Shown piece by piece: positions 51,259 to 60,143 of a stretch of DNA of 64,000 nt. The stretch is taken from positions 1 to 64,000 of the forward strand of contig NZ_FNIG01000009.1 in assembly GCF_900103915.1 (NCBI RefSeq), given 5' to 3'. Every line of letters begins with the position of its first letter. Position 1 is the stretch's first letter. The notes under the pieces are model-generated. The model did no database searches, was not told the DNA's origin, and saw nothing but the letters and a program-made list of their open reading frames with translations. The DNA comes from Tenuibacillus multivorans. Its GTDB lineage: Bacteria; Bacillota; Bacilli; Bacillales; Alkalibacillaceae. Both the position numbers and the translations under genes were made by a program.

Positions 51259-53406
51259 TTACGATAAAGTTTTATGACTGTCCCAATCAATAGCCAATTG
51301 ATCGCCATCAAAAATTTCCGTCACAAATCCAGCCTCGTCACCGTTTTTATATAATTTGAAACGACTACCTTTCATTTCGTCTAAATCCATTTCAATAACG
51401 CGGAAAATATCTTGAAAAATAAACGGGTCTTGTTGTCTCTCTTCTGATATGATTTGATCGCCAGGATAAATCAAAGTGTTTTCATTGGCTTTTTCACCAT
51501 TCCGATAAAATAGGTGTGATTCTTTTGTTAAGGTTAACGGCTTTTGGTTATAAAAGACGGTGATGTCTTCTTGATCTTTGATTGCTAAATGTTCAGTCAA
51601 ATCTTTAAGTGTCATAGAATCGGTCATGGTAATGGTTAATTGGTCACCATCATGGATTTCATCCGTTAAAGATAAAAGCTTATCTTGCTTCTTAATCGTT
51701 ACGATTTGATCGGTGATTTTTAGATCTTTATGGTTATATAGAATGGTAAAAGGCTTTGACTGATCTAAATAAATATCTAATCCACATTGAATAAGAGCTT
51801 TTTCAATGGTTAGCTGATGCTCCCAATGAATGCTGTCGCCATCTGATAATTGATAATTTAGATTGACAGTTTCTTGATTTACTTGAACGGCAGGTTTAAC
51901 CGTATATTGTTTTTCATTAATAAAAATAGATTGCTCAGGTACATCGCCAATAACATCTTTTACGGTATAGACAGGCGTTTCACCGTCGACTCCTTTTTCA
52001 ACTTCAATGACATCCTGATGTTTAATATCATCCTTAACAGATGCTTCTTCACCGTTAATTTTAATGGTTGGGGCTTCTCCAAGCGTCCCAGGAAGAGTTA
52101 CTTTCCTTCCGTTTAATCCAACCATGATGGCCATACCTGGTTTACCATAGAGTTTGTTCATTTGAATACCTGCTGCTAGTAAGCTATCGCCGATTGTAAG
52201 TTGTTTTAAGTCAAACAACCGTACCGTCCGATTATTGACCTCAACACTAATATAATGAATCGGGTTCTGTTTGGCTGCAATCGCAATCCCAATAGGGGTT
52301 ACGTATTCAGGGCTATCTGGTAGTTCTTCCTTTTCATCTAAAACTTGGATCGCATCAATGCCACGTATGGCAACACGGTTAGTCGGCAGATTTAAATAAT
52401 CAGCGACTTTTTCTGGTAGAGCGGGGGTTAAGCTACCACCGCCAACAAGCATCACCGCTTTTGGAGCTTTTTGATTTAATGATAGGATTTGCTCGCAAAT
52501 CGCTTTAGCTAAAGCATCAATCGCATATTCTACAGACTGAACGACTTCTTTCTTACTTAATTCGCTTTTAAACCCTAATATGTCTTCGATTTGGATTGAA
52601 TCTTGTTGAACAAGATTTCGCTTAGCTTCTTCTGCTCTATGAAAATCAAGTAAGAATTGTTCACTCATCGCTTCTGTAATTTCATCTCCGGCTTTTGGAA
52701 CCATCCCATAAGCTGTTACTGTCCCTTCACTCGTGAGGGCGATGTCGCTTGTACCAGCACCGATATCGACCAGTGCTACATTGAGACGGCGCATTGATTG
52801 TGGAATCAGGACTTGAATCGCTGCTATGGGTTCTAGTGTAAGAGCCTCCATATCTAAACCAGCGCGCTTTAAAGCTGATAATAGTGAATCAACAACGACT
52901 TTCGGTAAAAAAGTCGCAATGATATCGACGCGGGCTTGTTCACCTTGTTGATCGAGTAAGGACCCTATTTCGTCATCGTCTAAGTAATAATGCAATACAG
53001 AATAACCAACGCAATAATAATTTTCTACTTGTTGATCTCCTTCAGCTAAGGCATACTGTGCTTGTTGAACAGCTGATAATTCCAAATGTAAAATATCCTC
53101 ATATGTCATGAGTGGCTGTTCATAGATGTTGGTTTCATACGTGCTTTTCATTGTTTTGAGGGCACGACCTGCTGCTGCAACACAAACTTTTGTCAAGGGA
53201 CCATGTTTTTCTTCAAGTTGTTGTTTTACTTTTTGTATGACATACGAAACATCTAAAATATTATGTATTTGACCGTCAAGCATGGAACGTTCACCATGTT
53301 CCTCACTAACCATATCGATTACGCGATACCGATCATGCTGCAATTCTAATATAATGCCTACGACACTTCTTGTTCCGATATCTAATGCAAATAATTTTTC
53401 GTCCAT
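51259..53406 (-). CDS. FtsA/PilM-like ATPase with tandem beta-grasp-like modules
   Basis: 715-aa protein. Residues 1 to ~390 are an actin-fold (ASKHA) ATPase related to FtsA and PilM: LFALDIGTRSVVGIIL (phosphate 1), NVALVDIGAGTSDIAL (phosphate 2), AVMLVGGGSLTPALPEKVADYLNL (adenosine). From about 410 on, five similar modules follow, each with a strand, a short NG or N-x-K turn and a late DGDxI or PGDQI: IMVGLNGRKVTL, IFINEKQYTVK, ILYNHKDLKIT, VFYNQKPLTLT and FKLYKNGDEAGFV. They look like small beta-grasp domains. No FtsA C-terminal amphipathic helix is seen. It is common in Bacillaceae near aroA; role unknown, presumably a membrane-linked scaffold. The start MDEKLFALD follows GGGGGG on the minus strand. 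Confidence 0.8.
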   Translation of the reverse strand: MDEKLFALDIGTRSVVGIILELQHDRYRVIDMVSEEHGERSMLDGQIHNILDVSYVIQKVKQQLEEKHGPLTKVCVAAAGRALKTMKSTYETNIYEQPLMTYEDILHLELSAVQQAQYALAEGDQQVENYYCVGYSVLHYYLDDDEIGSLLDQQGEQARVDIIATFLPKVVVDSLLSALKRAGLDMEALTLEPIAAIQVLIPQSMRRLNVALVDIGAGTSDIALTSEGTVTAYGMVPKAGDEITEAMSEQFLLDFHRAEEAKRNLVQQDSIQIEDILGFKSELSKKEVVQSVEYAIDALAKAICEQILSLNQKAPKAVMLVGGGSLTPALPEKVADYLNLPTNRVAIRGIDAIQVLDEKEELPDSPEYVTPIGIAIAAKQNPIHYISVEVNNRTVRLFDLKQLTIGDSLLAAGIQMNKLYGKPGMAIMVGLNGRKVTLPGTLGEAPTIKINGEEASVKDDIKHQDVIEVEKGVDGETPVYTVKDVIGDVPEQSIFINEKQYTVKPAVQVNQETVNLNYQLSDGDSIHWEHQLTIEKALIQCGLDIYLDQSKPFTILYNHKDLKITDQIVTIKKQDKLLSLTDEIHDGDQLTITMTDSMTLKDLTEHLAIKDQEDITVFYNQKPLTLTKESHLFYRNGEKANENTLIYPGDQIISEERQQDPFIFQDIFRVIEMDLDEMKGSRFKLYKNGDEAGFVTEIFDGDQLAIDWDSHKTLS

Positions 53407-53540
53407 TCGTTATGAACCCCCCTTTTAATAGCGATTAAATGACATTTGGGTAAGCGTCTTATATAATACTAAAAGAATACTTATTTAAGCATAATGTACC
53501 ATAAAATAGACAGGACATAAACTAGAGTGGAGGAGTCGCT

Positions 53541-54596
53541 ATGAATCCGAACAATTTAGACAAGCTTAGAAAAGAAGTTGATCAAGTTAATCTTCGGATA
53601 CTAGATTTGATCAATCGCAGAGGGGAACTTATTAAGCAAATCGGTGATATTAAAAAGGAACAAGGTATAAAAGTATTTGATCCAATTAGAGAAAGAGAAA
53701 TGCTTGATTTAATCATACAAAATAATAATGGTCCATTTGAAAAATCAACGGTTAATCATTTGTTTAAGGAAATTTTTAAAGCGGCAAAAGAGTTGATTGA
53801 AGAAGAGCATTTGAATACTTTACTTATCTCCCGTCAAAAAAAACCAAATGATACCGTCGTTGATATTGATGGCGTTAAAGTCGGTAATAGTCATCAGGAA
53901 TTTATATTTGGGCCTTGTTCTGTCGAAACGTATGAACAGGTTGATGAAGTAGCTCAAGCTATCAAAGCTCAAGACTTAAGCCTTTTAAGGGGTGGCGCGT
54001 TTAAACCAAGAACATCGCCATATGATTTTCAAGGTCTTGGTATTGAAGGGCTAAAAATTTTAAAAGATGTTGGAGAAAAACATGATTTAAAAGTGATTAG
54101 TGAAATCGTTAATCCGAAAGATATTGAGGCGGCGCATGAATATCTTGATGTCATTCAAATTGGTGCCCGAAACATGCATAATTTCGAATTGTTGAAAGAG
54201 GCGGGGCGTTCTTCTAAACCTATTTTCTTAAAACGTGGACTGTCGGCTACGATTAATGAGTTCATGAATGCTGCGGAATACATTATGTCACAAGGGAATG
54301 GGCAAATCATTTTATGTGAAAGAGGAATTCGTACTTATGAAACGGCTACACGGAATACATTAGATATAACAGCCGTTCCTATATTGAAAAAGGAAACGCA
54401 TTTGCCTGTATTTGTTGATGTCACGCATTCAACCGGCCGCAGGGATTTATTATTACCAGCAGCTAAGGCTGCACTTGCTATTGGAGTTGATGGCATCATG
54501 GCTGAGGTTCATCCAGACCCAGCAACTGCTTTATCCGATTCACAACAACAAATGGACATTCCAACCTTCCAGTCCTTTATGCAAGAAATAAAATAA
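53541..54596 (+). CDS. aroA: Bifunctional chorismate mutase / DAHP synthase
   Basis: 351-aa enzyme. Residues 1 to ~85 form an AroQ-type chorismate mutase ([30 protein letters not shown]). The rest is a type I-beta 3-deoxy-7-phosphoheptulonate synthase with [60 protein letters not shown] and [35 protein letters not shown]. It starts the shikimate pathway; the mutase domain also lets chorismate or prephenate inhibit the synthase in Bacillus. GGAGG precedes the ATG. Terminator follows. Confidence 0.95.
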   Translation: MNPNNLDKLRKEVDQVNLRILDLINRRGELIKQIGDIKKEQGIKVFDPIREREMLDLIIQNNNGPFEKSTVNHLFKEIFKAAKELIEEEHLNTLLISRQKKPNDTVVDIDGVKVGNSHQEFIFGPCSVETYEQVDEVAQAIKAQDLSLLRGGAFKPRTSPYDFQGLGIEGLKILKDVGEKHDLKVISEIVNPKDIEAAHEYLDVIQIGARNMHNFELLKEAGRSSKPIFLKRGLSATINEFMNAAEYIMSQGNGQIILCERGIRTYETATRNTLDITAVPILKKETHLPVFVDVTHSTGRRDLLLPAAKAALAIGVDGIMAEVHPDPATALSDSQQQMDIPTFQSFMQEIK

Positions 54597-54632
54597 ACAG
54601 AAATGCTATCCATAGTATTTCTGTTTTATTTT
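54595..54632 (+). terminator. aroA terminator
   Basis: AAACAGAAATGCTA pairs with TAGTATTTCTGTTT (one G-T) around TCCA, then a T-rich tail. The left arm overlaps the stop codon. Confidence 0.9.
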
Positions 54633-54755
54633 TATATTGTAAAAAGTTAATAAAGATTCACTTTTTGGGATTTTTCAATATTGATAGAATGGTTAGAATG
54701 TCGTATGCTAACAATATTATAAAGAATATCGGTCAGAAAGAAATGAGGGATTTTG

Positions 54756-55754
54756 ATGAGTGTCACAATTTATGATGTAGCAAAAGAAGCAAATGTATCA
54801 ATGGCGACGGTATCACGTGTCATTAATGGAAACACCAATGTTAAACCAACAACACGAAAAAAAGTACTAGCAGCAATAGAGGATTTAGGGTTTAGACCCA
54901 ATGCCGTTGCAAGAGGACTTGCAAGCCGAAAGACCACCTCTGTTGGCGTCATTATTCCGGATATCTCCAATATGTTTTTTGCCGAATTGGCCCGCGGTAT
55001 CGAGGATATTGCCACGATGTATAAATACCATATTATTTTAAGTAGTTCGGATCAAAACACGAACAAGGAATTAGATTTATTCGACAATATGCTGGAAAAA
55101 CAAGTGGATGGGGTTATATTTATGGGTGGTTCCATCTCTGAGGAGCACGTCAAAGCTTTTAAAAGCTCCAATATACCGGTTGTATTAGCTGCAACGGTTG
55201 ATGAGTCGAATGAAATACCATCTGTCAATATTGATTATTATTCAGCGATTTTTGATGTCGTCAATCGTTTAGTTGACAAAGGTGAAAAACAAATTGGTTA
55301 TATTTCTAATTCTTCAAAGTCAAGTATAGAGAATTCGAAAATTCAAGGATACAAAGATGGATTACAAGAAAACAAAATCGAGTTTGATGAGCATATGATT
55401 TTTGATGGTGACGATACTTATCAAGCTGGTATCGAGGGCGTTAACCATCTCTTAAAGCAGGAACCTAAACCAACAGCTATCATGACTTCGTCTGACGAAA
55501 TGGCATTAGGCGTTATACATGGTGCACAAGATCAGGGGTTACATGTACCTCAAGATTTATCTGTTGTCGGGTTTGACAATACACGTTTAGCTGTTATGGT
55601 GCGCCCTGAATTAACGACAGTCGTTCAGCCGATGTATGATATCGGTGCGGTTTCGATGAGATTATTAACTAAAGTATTGAAAAATGAGGAAGTAAAGGAG
55701 CAACAAGTCATTCTTCCACATCGAATTATTAAAAGAAGCTCAACAAAAGATTAA
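54756..55754 (+). CDS. ccpA: Catabolite control protein A
   Basis: 332-aa LacI/GalR regulator, the master of carbon catabolite control in Firmicutes. N-terminal HTH and hinge: [36 protein letters not shown] and [39 protein letters not shown]. The core has the HPr-binding region and the C-terminal [10 protein letters not shown]-like [25 protein letters not shown]. With HPr-Ser46-P it binds cre sites. The ATG at 54756 follows GAGGGA; a TTG one codon before is in frame. Followed after 52 bp by motPS, as in B. subtilis. Confidence 0.95.
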   Translation: MSVTIYDVAKEANVSMATVSRVINGNTNVKPTTRKKVLAAIEDLGFRPNAVARGLASRKTTSVGVIIPDISNMFFAELARGIEDIATMYKYHIILSSSDQNTNKELDLFDNMLEKQVDGVIFMGGSISEEHVKAFKSSNIPVVLAATVDESNEIPSVNIDYYSAIFDVVNRLVDKGEKQIGYISNSSKSSIENSKIQGYKDGLQENKIEFDEHMIFDGDDTYQAGIEGVNHLLKQEPKPTAIMTSSDEMALGVIHGAQDQGLHVPQDLSVVGFDNTRLAVMVRPELTTVVQPMYDIGAVSMRLLTKVLKNEEVKEQQVILPHRIIKRSSTKD

Positions 55755-55806
55755 ACATACCGATAATAGACATATAAATAAATTGTCGTAATAGGGTGAG
55801 AGGCGA

Positions 55807-56628
55807 ATGAAGAGAAAAGATATATTAACACCAGTCGGTATCGCTTTAGGGGCGACGATGATTTTGTTGGGGATTTATTTTAACAGTGGAATGGATGGTT
55901 TTTCCACCTTTCTACAAATGTCGTCATTTATTATTGTACTTGGTGGATTGACCGGTGCGTTATTAATTAACTTTAATTTAAAAGAAGTGAAATTAACGTG
56001 GCGAGTGTTTAAAGAAGCTTTTAATAAATCGGATCATAACCTTCGTGAATTAATTCAGTTGTTTATTAAGCTATCTGAAAAAGCTAGACGTGAAGGTTTA
56101 TTAGCGTTAGAAAGCGAAATTGAAGACTTAGATGATGAATTTATTAAAAAGGGTGTTTATTTAGCTATTGATGGAATAGAGCCCGAAGTTATTAATGATA
56201 TTATGAATGCCGAAATAACAGCTATGGAAGAACGTCATGGAAAGGGGCGAGCGATTGTTGAAAAAGCGGGAGAATATGCACCGTCGTGGGGGATGATCGG
56301 GACATTAATCGGACTTGTTTTAATGTTAAATAATTTGACTTCTCCTGAAACGATTGGACCAAGTATGGCGGTTGCTCTTTTAACAACGTTCTATGGTATG
56401 GTATTAGCTAATTTGGTCTTTATCCCAATTGCCGGGAAACTATTCAATATGACTGAAGAAGAAGTTTTTATGAAACAAGTGATTATTGAAGGGGTTATAG
56501 GGGTTCAATCAGGTCAAAATCCAAAGATATTAGAAGAAAAACTAAGTGCTTTCTTATCCAATGATGAATTAAAAGACGAACAAGAAGGTGATGAGGAAGT
56601 CATTGGAGAGACCGTCAATGAATCTTAA
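55807..56628 (+). CDS. motP: Na+-type flagellar stator MotP
   Basis: 273-aa MotA-family protein. Four transmembrane helices are visible, two at the N-terminus (ILTPVGIALGATMILLGIYF, TFLQMSSFIIVLGGLTGALLINF) and two later (SWGMIGTLIGLVLMLNNL, MAVALLTTFYGMVLANLVFIP). The long cytoplasmic loop with REGLLALESEIEDLDDEFIKKGVYLAIDG faces the rotor. It pairs with MotS to form a sodium-driven stator. Preceded by ccpA; the spacing suggests readthrough. Its 3' end overlaps motS. Confidence 0.92.
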   Translation: MKRKDILTPVGIALGATMILLGIYFNSGMDGFSTFLQMSSFIIVLGGLTGALLINFNLKEVKLTWRVFKEAFNKSDHNLRELIQLFIKLSEKARREGLLALESEIEDLDDEFIKKGVYLAIDGIEPEVINDIMNAEITAMEERHGKGRAIVEKAGEYAPSWGMIGTLIGLVLMLNNLTSPETIGPSMAVALLTTFYGMVLANLVFIPIAGKLFNMTEEEVFMKQVIIEGVIGVQSGQNPKILEEKLSAFLSNDELKDEQEGDEEVIGETVNES

Positions 56629-57388
56629 AAATAAGCGTCTAAAAAGAGAAAAAAAACAGGCCCCACTTTGGATGGTTACATATTCCGACATGGTCACACT
56701 TATTTTGGTATTTTTTATACTATTGTTCTCGATGTCACAAATAGATGCGGAAAAATTAAAAACTGTGACAGAATCATATCAACAACGCGTCATCTTTGAT
56801 TTTTATTCTTCTCCAGTACCTATGGATCAAGCGAGTAACATTGAAGATCAAAAAGATGAGTCTGAGGATCTGGCAGATGGCGGACTAGATGAGGGTGCAG
56901 GTCAAAATGATATGGCAGAAGTGACTGAACCTGATCAATTACAAAATCTACTTGAGGAGATTGAAAGGTATTTAGAAAGCGAAGGTTTGGCGGAGGTTAT
57001 TAAAGCCAATCGAACAGAACGTGGTGTTGTATTAGTCTTACAAGAGAATGTATTGTTTGAATCTGCTCGAGCCGAACTGAAGGAAGAAGCATTACCTTTT
57101 TTAGATAAGGTCGGGACTTTACTCGATAATATCCCGAACTTTGTAAAAGTAGAAGGTCATACTGATACAAGACCTATTAACACGTTACAGTTCCCTTCAA
57201 ACTGGGAGTTAAGTGGTGCACGTGCCAGTAGTGTCGTTAGATATTTTACAGAGGAAAATGGGTTAGATCCTGTTCGTTTTCAAATCGCTGGTTATGCTGA
57301 TACAAGACCTGTAGCTCCTAACGATACGTCGGAGAATATGCAGTTAAATCGTCGCGTTGAGATTGTCATATTAGATACAGATAATTAA
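56618..57388 (+). CDS. motS: Na+-type flagellar stator MotS
   Basis: 256-aa MotB-family protein with one transmembrane helix bearing the ion-binding aspartate, TYSDMVTLILVFFILLFSMSQ, preceded by a basic N-terminus, and a C-terminal OmpA-like peptidoglycan-binding domain (VEGHTDTRPINTLQFPSNWELSGARASSVVRYF, RFQIAGYADTRPVAPNDT, NRRVEIVI). Sodium coupling is inferred from pairing with MotP after ccpA. The ATG at 56618 has GGAG nine bases upstream and overlaps motP by 11 bp; the open frame extends ten codons further back. A terminator follows. Confidence 0.92.
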   Translation: MNLKNKRLKREKKQAPLWMVTYSDMVTLILVFFILLFSMSQIDAEKLKTVTESYQQRVIFDFYSSPVPMDQASNIEDQKDESEDLADGGLDEGAGQNDMAEVTEPDQLQNLLEEIERYLESEGLAEVIKANRTERGVVLVLQENVLFESARAELKEEALPFLDKVGTLLDNIPNFVKVEGHTDTRPINTLQFPSNWELSGARASSVVRYFTEENGLDPVRFQIAGYADTRPVAPNDTSENMQLNRRVEIVILDTDN

Positions 57389-57392
57389 TCAA

Positions 57393-57426
57393 AAAGGAGG
57401 ACCTATGGCTTGGGTCCTCCTTTACT
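57393..57426 (+). terminator. motPS terminator
   Basis: AAAGGAGGACC (57393-57403) is perfectly inverted at 57413-57423; only a short T-rich tail follows. Confidence 0.85.
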
Positions 57427-57510
57427 TTAAGAAAGGTGTAAAAAATCATTACCCATAACAAAGGGCGATGATCAATTATATTTTGAATCACTTAATGTAA
57501 TGGTGTGTCA

Positions 57511-58677
57511 TCAAGTATATTTTTGTTGGTTTTTAATTAATTTTAGTGATTTTTCGAGTGAGATTCTATTTTTCTCTGTTATTTCATTTTTTCTTGGTAT
57601 TTCATTATATATCCCAGACTCGTCACGCCAAGTAGTGGGTAATGTCACGGGACTTTTCTCTGACCACGTATCAATCCAATCTTGAGGTAACGCTCCACTT
57701 AATGGTTCGAAATGACTCGCAATATTCCAAATCTGTGCCCACGCCCTCGGTACGACCCGCCATAAATCATAGCCACCACCGCCTAACGCAATCCATCTTC
57801 CATCACAATAGGTATGAGCTATTTGATGAGCTAATTGAGGAATTTCCTCAAAAATATTCATCGTGTTACATAAATGGGTAAGAGGGTCATGTGCGTGTGC
57901 ATCTGCTCCGTTTTGTGTCACGATAATATCTGGATTAAAGTATTCTGCAATGGTGCTTAAAGCGTTTTGATAAACTTCTAAAAAGGATTCATCTTCTGTA
58001 AATGCGTCGATTGGGATGTTAAATGAATAGCCGTAACCGCCTAACCGACCGCGTTCGTTTGTGTTACCTGTTCCAGGGAACAAATATCGACCCGTTTCAT
58101 GAATGGAAAGTGTACACACATTGGGGTCATCGTAAAAGGCCCATTGAACACCGTCTCCGTGATGGGCATCGGTATCGATGTATAGCACTTTATAATTCGT
58201 ATGTTGACGGATATATTTAATGGCTATCGCGGCATCGTTATAAATGCAAAAGCCTGAAGCTTTTCGGACAAAGGCATGATGCAATCCACCACCAAAATTC
58301 ACGGCATGATCATAAGGTCCATTAATCACCGCGTCAACGGCAGTTAATGTCCCGCCAACTAATGTAGCTGCTGCTTCATGCATGTAATCAAATATAGGTG
58401 TATCCTCCGTCCCGATACCGTATTCTATTATTTCACTCTCGGACATGTTTCGTTGACTTGCCTGTTTAACGGCTTCAACGTATTTATGATGATGCACGAG
58501 TTGAATTTCATCGTCAGTTGCGATTCGTGGCGTCATGACCTGCTGATCAGTAAGTGTACCTGCATGCTTTAACAAATCATATGTTAATTTGACTCGGATT
58601 TGGTTAAAGGGATGGTCATCACGGAATTTATATTGCTGGAATTTTTCCGTATAAATAAAAGCTGACTGACAACTCAT
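57511..58677 (-). CDS. acuC: AcuC, histone deacetylase-like protein deacetylase
   Basis: 388-aa zinc-dependent class I HDAC-like enzyme. In B. subtilis AcuC deacetylates acetyl-CoA synthetase (AcsA) and so reactivates it. Motifs: GGLHHAFVRKASGFCIYNDAA (His-His), VLYIDTDAHHGDGVQWAFYDDPNVCTLSIHETGRYLFPGTG (metal Asp/His), and GGGGYDLWRVVPRAW with the catalytic Tyr region. The ATG at 58677 overlaps the acuB stop as ATGA, indicating translational coupling; an upstream in-frame ATG (58704) lies inside acuB. Last gene of acuABC. Confidence 0.93.
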   Translation of the reverse strand: MSCQSAFIYTEKFQQYKFRDDHPFNQIRVKLTYDLLKHAGTLTDQQVMTPRIATDDEIQLVHHHKYVEAVKQASQRNMSESEIIEYGIGTEDTPIFDYMHEAAATLVGGTLTAVDAVINGPYDHAVNFGGGLHHAFVRKASGFCIYNDAAIAIKYIRQHTNYKVLYIDTDAHHGDGVQWAFYDDPNVCTLSIHETGRYLFPGTGNTNERGRLGGYGYSFNIPIDAFTEDESFLEVYQNALSTIAEYFNPDIIVTQNGADAHAHDPLTHLCNTMNIFEEIPQLAHQIAHTYCDGRWIALGGGGYDLWRVVPRAWAQIWNIASHFEPLSGALPQDWIDTWSEKSPVTLPTTWRDESGIYNEIPRKNEITEKNRISLEKSLKLIKNQQKYT

Positions 58678-59321
58678 TGTCTTAACCCCGGTATGTTCGG
58701 CCACAGGACGTCATAGCCTTGTTCTTTTAGTTCATCGATTAATGGCATCGGGTTCATCGTTTGGATACGTAATACGATAATCTTTTGAGATCGGTCCTGT
58801 TGATCTGGATAAATAAAGACTGATGAAATATTTGTTTTACGCTCGCCAATAATCTTTGTGATATTAGGTAATATTCCAGCACGATTGGGTACTTTTATTT
58901 CAATTTGTGAACTTTGCTCGTGAATGCCTGTCAGTTGTATGAGTGTATAGAGCAAATCTTTCTCAGTTACAATGCCGATCAGTTGTTGATCTTTCGTCAC
59001 AGGTACGCAAGCGATTTCATGTTCATAAAAAACAGACGCGATTTCTTCAATAAAATCAAGAGGATGAACCGTGATGACTGGACTTGTCATGATTGAATTG
59101 ATGTTGTGGTTTAAAATATCTTGATTTTGTTTCTCTTCTAAAGTGGAAGGTGCGGCATCGCGAATATCTCGATCAGATATGATTCCGACAACGTTGTGAT
59201 CTTCATTAACGATTGGAATATGACGAATATGATGATGATTTAGTAATTCTAATGCTTCTTTTATCGTGTTATTTGGCAGAAGTGTGATGACTTCTTTTTT
59301 CATTATTTCTTCGACAAGCAT
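58674..59321 (-). CDS. acuB: AcuB, CBS-ACT domain protein
   Basis: 215-aa protein with two CBS domains (LVEEIMKKEVITLLPNNTIKEALELLNHHHIRHIPIVNEDHNVVGIISDRDI and MTSPVITVHPLDFIEEIASVFYEHEIACVPVTKDQQLIGIVTEKDLL) followed by an ACT domain (IEIKVPNRAGILPNITKIIGERKTNISSVFIYP). These bind adenine nucleotides and perhaps an amino acid. The exact role in acetoin/acetate use is not settled in B. subtilis. AGGGAGTG precedes the ATG. Middle gene of acuABC. Confidence 0.93.
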   Translation of the reverse strand: MLVEEIMKKEVITLLPNNTIKEALELLNHHHIRHIPIVNEDHNVVGIISDRDIRDAAPSTLEEKQNQDILNHNINSIMTSPVITVHPLDFIEEIASVFYEHEIACVPVTKDQQLIGIVTEKDLLYTLIQLTGIHEQSSQIEIKVPNRAGILPNITKIIGERKTNISSVFIYPDQQDRSQKIIVLRIQTMNPMPLIDELKEQGYDVLWPNIPGLRQ

Positions 59322-59336
59322 GGTTATGTCACTCCC

Positions 59337-59975
59337 TTACAAGAAAAAATCTTTTCTACCCATAAACCTTAATTGGTTAAATTGATCAATAGAGGATTGG
59401 GGTACTTCTCGACCTATCCGTACTAATAGACAGTTTGCAGGGTGGGAGATGATTTCGGGGTCATCCGTCGACATGGGTACTAATCCCCCGTATCCCATCA
59501 TTTTTTCCATTAACTTTCGATATTCCCAAACGTTTAATCCGGTTGATTTCATATCCCAGTGCCAATAGTATTCTGTTGTAATGATGATGTACTTTTCCAT
59601 TTGTTTATCCATCATCGCCACTTCTAAAATGGTAGAACCTACACGTAACCCGCGGTAATCATGTGAAACCTCAATTGCCCCTAATTCCATTAGGTCTTCC
59701 ATTTTATAAGTGGACCACCGTTCTAATGGATCGGGATGAAGAAACGTAGCATATCCCACAATTTTATCGCCATCTCGAGCGACGATAATTCGTCCTTCTT
59801 CAAAATCGGCGATTGAACAAATGGCATCATATTGTTTTTCTGCTGGACGGAAAGCTTTTAATCCACGATCGAAATAGTATTTTGCTAATTCCGCTGATGA
59901 AAGAGGCCCTTCGATGATAATTGATTGGTTATGTTTATGAATGATTTGCTTATGATACGTTTTTGGATGCTTCAA
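59337..59975 (-). CDS. acuA: AcuA, protein acetyltransferase for AcsA
   Basis: 212-aa GNAT acetyltransferase that acetylates and inactivates acetyl-CoA synthetase in B. subtilis. The match is nearly end to end: SIIIEGPLSSAELAKYYFD, ILV-type RIIVARDGDKIVGYATFLHPDPLERW, MELGAIEVSHDYRGLRVGSTILEVAMMD (acetyl-CoA-binding RGLRVG) and ITTEYYWHWDMKSTGLNVWEYRKLMEKMMGYGGL. The TTG start (59975) follows GGGTGGTG. First gene of acuABC. In B. subtilis acsA is divergent from it; here no acsA is adjacent. Confidence 0.93.
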   Translation of the reverse strand: MKHPKTYHKQIIHKHNQSIIIEGPLSSAELAKYYFDRGLKAFRPAEKQYDAICSIADFEEGRIIVARDGDKIVGYATFLHPDPLERWSTYKMEDLMELGAIEVSHDYRGLRVGSTILEVAMMDKQMEKYIIITTEYYWHWDMKSTGLNVWEYRKLMEKMMGYGGLVPMSTDDPEIISHPANCLLVRIGREVPQSSIDQFNQLRFMGRKDFFL

Positions 59976-60103
59976 CTCGACACCACCCAGATCAATGTAC
60001 GATAATCTTCATTTCAAGTATAACACGATTTTTCTTAACAAAATATGATAATGACGAGACGTTTTTGTTGAATGCTTCAATTATTTTAAACATTCTTAAC
60101 GTG

Positions 60104-60138
60104 AAAAAGAGCACCTACCTTTCTTGGTTAGGTGCTCA
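60104..60138 (-). terminator. class A PBP gene terminator
   Basis: GAGCACCTA...TAGGTGCTC inverted repeat (60109-60137), with T5 on the minus strand, following the PBP stop codon. Confidence 0.9.
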
Positions 60139-60143
60139 TAACA

